64,000 nucleotides of DNA from Vitis vinifera (taxonomy: Eukaryota > Streptophyta > Magnoliopsida > Vitales > Vitaceae): the NCBI RefSeq assembly GCF_030704535.1, contig NC_081811.1, forward strand, positions 3,240,501 through 3,304,500. The letters are read 5' to 3'. The translations under genes and the position numbers were made by a program. This document shows positions 61,691 through 64,000 of the stretch, piece after piece. A model generated the notes under the pieces. It was not told where the DNA came from, ran no database searches, and worked only from the letters and a program-made list of their open reading frames with translations. How positions within the stretch are numbered: position 1 is the first letter of the stretch; each line of letters opens with the position of its first letter.

Positions 61691-63968
61691 TCATTTGTTC
61701 TTGTTTCTTGTTAATGATTTATCATTGACATAAGGATATTCAGCTGGGGCAGTCCAGAGACCCCATAGTATAACTAAGTGGATACAGAGGAGCAAGGCAG
61801 ATGAATAGATGTTTGAGGGGTATACGTTCCAGCAGAGTTCCACTCCTACAAATAAAATTAATCTGCATGATAAGAATACAAACACAGATCAGTCCGGTTG
61901 CAGTAAAAGTATTTATCCATGCAGATCATTATGTTAGAACAACTAGACACCTGAGCAACCTACCGCAAAAATGTAGGAAAAGGCGTTTTCCAGAGAAGAT
62001 ATGGTAAGCTGAAGAAATACCTGCACATGAATCCAATATTTTACAGTTAGATTATGCCATTCCTTCTCGATTTAAAGGAGAATGTTTGACTATGTTAATC
62101 TAGACTTGGGAATACTTTAAAAGCTACTTTTCAAGCCCATGTTATCATAACTCATTTTTTAATAATGAGAGTAGTCCGTAATCCATGTTGCATCAAAATC
62201 CAATGAGAAATAGCTGCAATCAAGATAAAAATAAGCTTCTGATTCTCATTTGAATATTGCCCAGAACATTCTATTTAAATGAGATTGAAAGAATGCAGCT
62301 CTAGCATATATTAAGACTGGTATGCAGATAAGGATTTTTGTCAGCAGAACTTACCAGGAGTAGAACTGATAATGCAAAGAACGGGCACATAGGATGCCGA
62401 TGAAGTTCCCCACGAACATAGTGGTTACAATGTCTGAATCAATTGCAAAACCATGTTCAATGTCCAACCCACAGGAAAAACACAGCACAAATTGAACTCA
62501 AATAGGAGAAAGTTCATGACTTACGATCTTCATTGAGGATTTTGCAGGTTGAGTTACAACTGAATAACTGCTTGAAGAAGGAACTAGAACCAGTAACTCC
62601 CAGCTTCATAGAAACAAATCTAGAATGCAAAAAATTGAGAAGTCCTCCCTCATTCCTGCAATGACAGAAGCAATGAGCCTAAAACTTCAATCAGGCCCAT
62701 ACTCATATGAGCATATTCACAGGCTAGAATTCTGCCTGAAACAGCACATAGATCTCAGGTCTTTGCACTTGTTCTTTCATGTCCCCACATCCTCATCAAT
62801 CCAACAGTCCAATATCTGAGGCCCTAAAATAGGCTCATTCTACAGAAACTACATGCTCGATATCATTGTTCATTTTATCCAAAAACAGAATGCAATATCA
62901 AGATTGGAGAGAGATTTTTCAGATGCCAGCTAATTAGGATTGTCCAATAAACCTTATTTGACAAGGCTAGACTACAAAAGATCTGTCTACCTTGCTGGTT
63001 AAGTGATTCATAAGGTCCAAAACACTAAATATGAACGATACACAGAAATAAAAAATTCTAATGTCAGATACATGCACAAATCTCAGGAACTTGCTGTAGC
63101 ATTTCCTGGAAACTTTTTCTGATATATAAGGTTAGGGAAGAAATTTTTCCCTTAAATTTGATCTCCTTCAAATTTCAGCTTGCAACTTCCATTTTGTGTA
63201 TTATTACAAAGAATGGAGAATGCTTTTACTTACTTGCACCACCTATAATGAGCAAAAGTTGCAAGCAGTATGAGGTGAGCAACCAGCAATGAAACCGCAA
63301 ATGGTTTTGATACAAAAATTGGTTCAGGAACAAATTTGAAGTTAACAGACCTGATACAGTAGAGTGAAAGTCAATTTCAACTATAAAGGGCAACATATCA
63401 AAAGAAAACTCGAGCATAGCAGTGCATTCAAAGGAAATTAATACAAAACTGATCAAACTAGCAAGTATTTTGAGAAGTGAAGAAAAAATTTGAGTTAATC
63501 AACAGCACTGATTACCACAAAAATGGAGGATATGATACTTTACTGGTTATCAAGATTGATAAGATTCACAAGACCAGTAGGTAAAAGATTCATGCTGCTA
63601 CATTGTAGTCCTTTCATGAAAAAGCAGTCCAAAGAATGAACCAATCTGTGTGGCAAACAACTTTGCAACATATATTTTTCACGTGGATTACTCCATTGTG
63701 TAATAAAAGTGCATTGAGCCATGGGCCTCATGAGTCCCATATTTATCCTTCCCCACAAGGTTATAACCCCCAATTTTACCAACTTCTCATGTGGTTACCA
63801 TGTGGGGCACAAGGATTAGTCCAGAGTACTAAGATCTAGTTCATAACAACATTTTCAACCATCAGGTTAAGGAAAGTACCAAAAGTGGATGAAGACACGC
63901 CCAAGATTAAAAGCCCTTGATATATATGCAACTGGGTGTGATACAATAAAAGGTAGCCCCACCAGAAT
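61691..63968 (-). CDS. ALG3: ALG3 alpha-1,3-mannosyltransferase, C-terminal half (runs off the window)
   Basis: Adds the sixth mannose from Dol-P-Man to Man5GlcNAc2-PP-dolichol in the ER lumen, the first lumenal step of N-glycan precursor assembly (GT58 family). Minus-strand exons are 63968-63880, 63350-63234, 62655-62525, 62433-62355, 62020-61964 and 61862-61691, with phases that agree throughout, giving the last 214 residues of roughly 440. Visible family segments: LPFIVSHPVAYISRAFNLGR, SVNFKFVPEPIFVSKPFAV, FAHYRWCK, FVGNFIGILCARSLHYQFYS, LPYLLWKTPFPTFL and ILFVGVELCWNVYP. The stretches are strongly hydrophobic, as expected for a multi-span ER protein. The short charged tail lacks a clear KKxx retrieval signal (ends NKNK). 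The start and catalytic N-terminal half lie beyond position 64000. Confidence 0.94.
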
Positions 63969-64000
63969 CTGCACAACCATTCACCCAATAGGAGGGCAAA

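Overview
The window is nuclear DNA from a flowering plant, most likely a woody eudicot. The repeats and protein details remind me of grapevine (Vitis), but that is recognition from memory and not proven here. Genes are spread thinly and split by introns with GT-AG ends (one exception, below). The DNA between them is AT-rich and full of transposon remains. There is no sign of bacterial, organellar or viral genes. Coding spans below were built by joining exons at splice sites and checking that the joined reading frame matches a known family.

Left part (1-19 kb): a three-exon dephospho-CoA kinase gene (99-1293); a 216-bp tandem repeat; a heavy-metal-associated isoprenylated protein (HIPP) gene (5919-6986); a long repeat-rich gap with a nested hAT element (10838-11798) and small LTR (TRIM-type) elements; a small intronless gene for a 72-residue basic protein I do not recognise (15320-15538); and a five-exon cytosolic folate enzyme FolD gene (16085-18635).

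Middle (19-48 kb): a decayed Copia gag region split by a SINE; very AT-rich DNA with old internal duplications; a solo LTR with 5-bp target duplication (22205-23556); a Mutator-like element with about 250-bp inverted ends (25068-26197); a desiccation-related PCC13-62-type ferritin-fold gene (27986-29177); a 26-base run of C; another TRIM; a TIR element; a GH3.9-type auxin-amido synthetase gene on the minus strand (35740-38172); and a long gene-free stretch holding a decayed Copia element with two LTRs (about 42985-46490).

Right part (48-64 kb): the nine-exon LPA1 gene for a chloroplast photosystem II assembly protein (48059-54242), a RALF peptide hormone gene (57070-57426), the heat shock factor binding protein gene HSBP on the minus strand (58534-60554), and the C-terminal half of the ALG3 mannosyltransferase gene, also minus strand and running off the right edge (61691-63968).

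The genes are unrelated housekeeping and signalling genes and do not form a pathway or cluster. I found no undescribed biological system. The most notable feature is a minor-spliceosome (U12, AT-AC) intron in HSBP, whose first coding exon carries only the start codon. After that come the well-preserved transposon insertions with readable target duplications.
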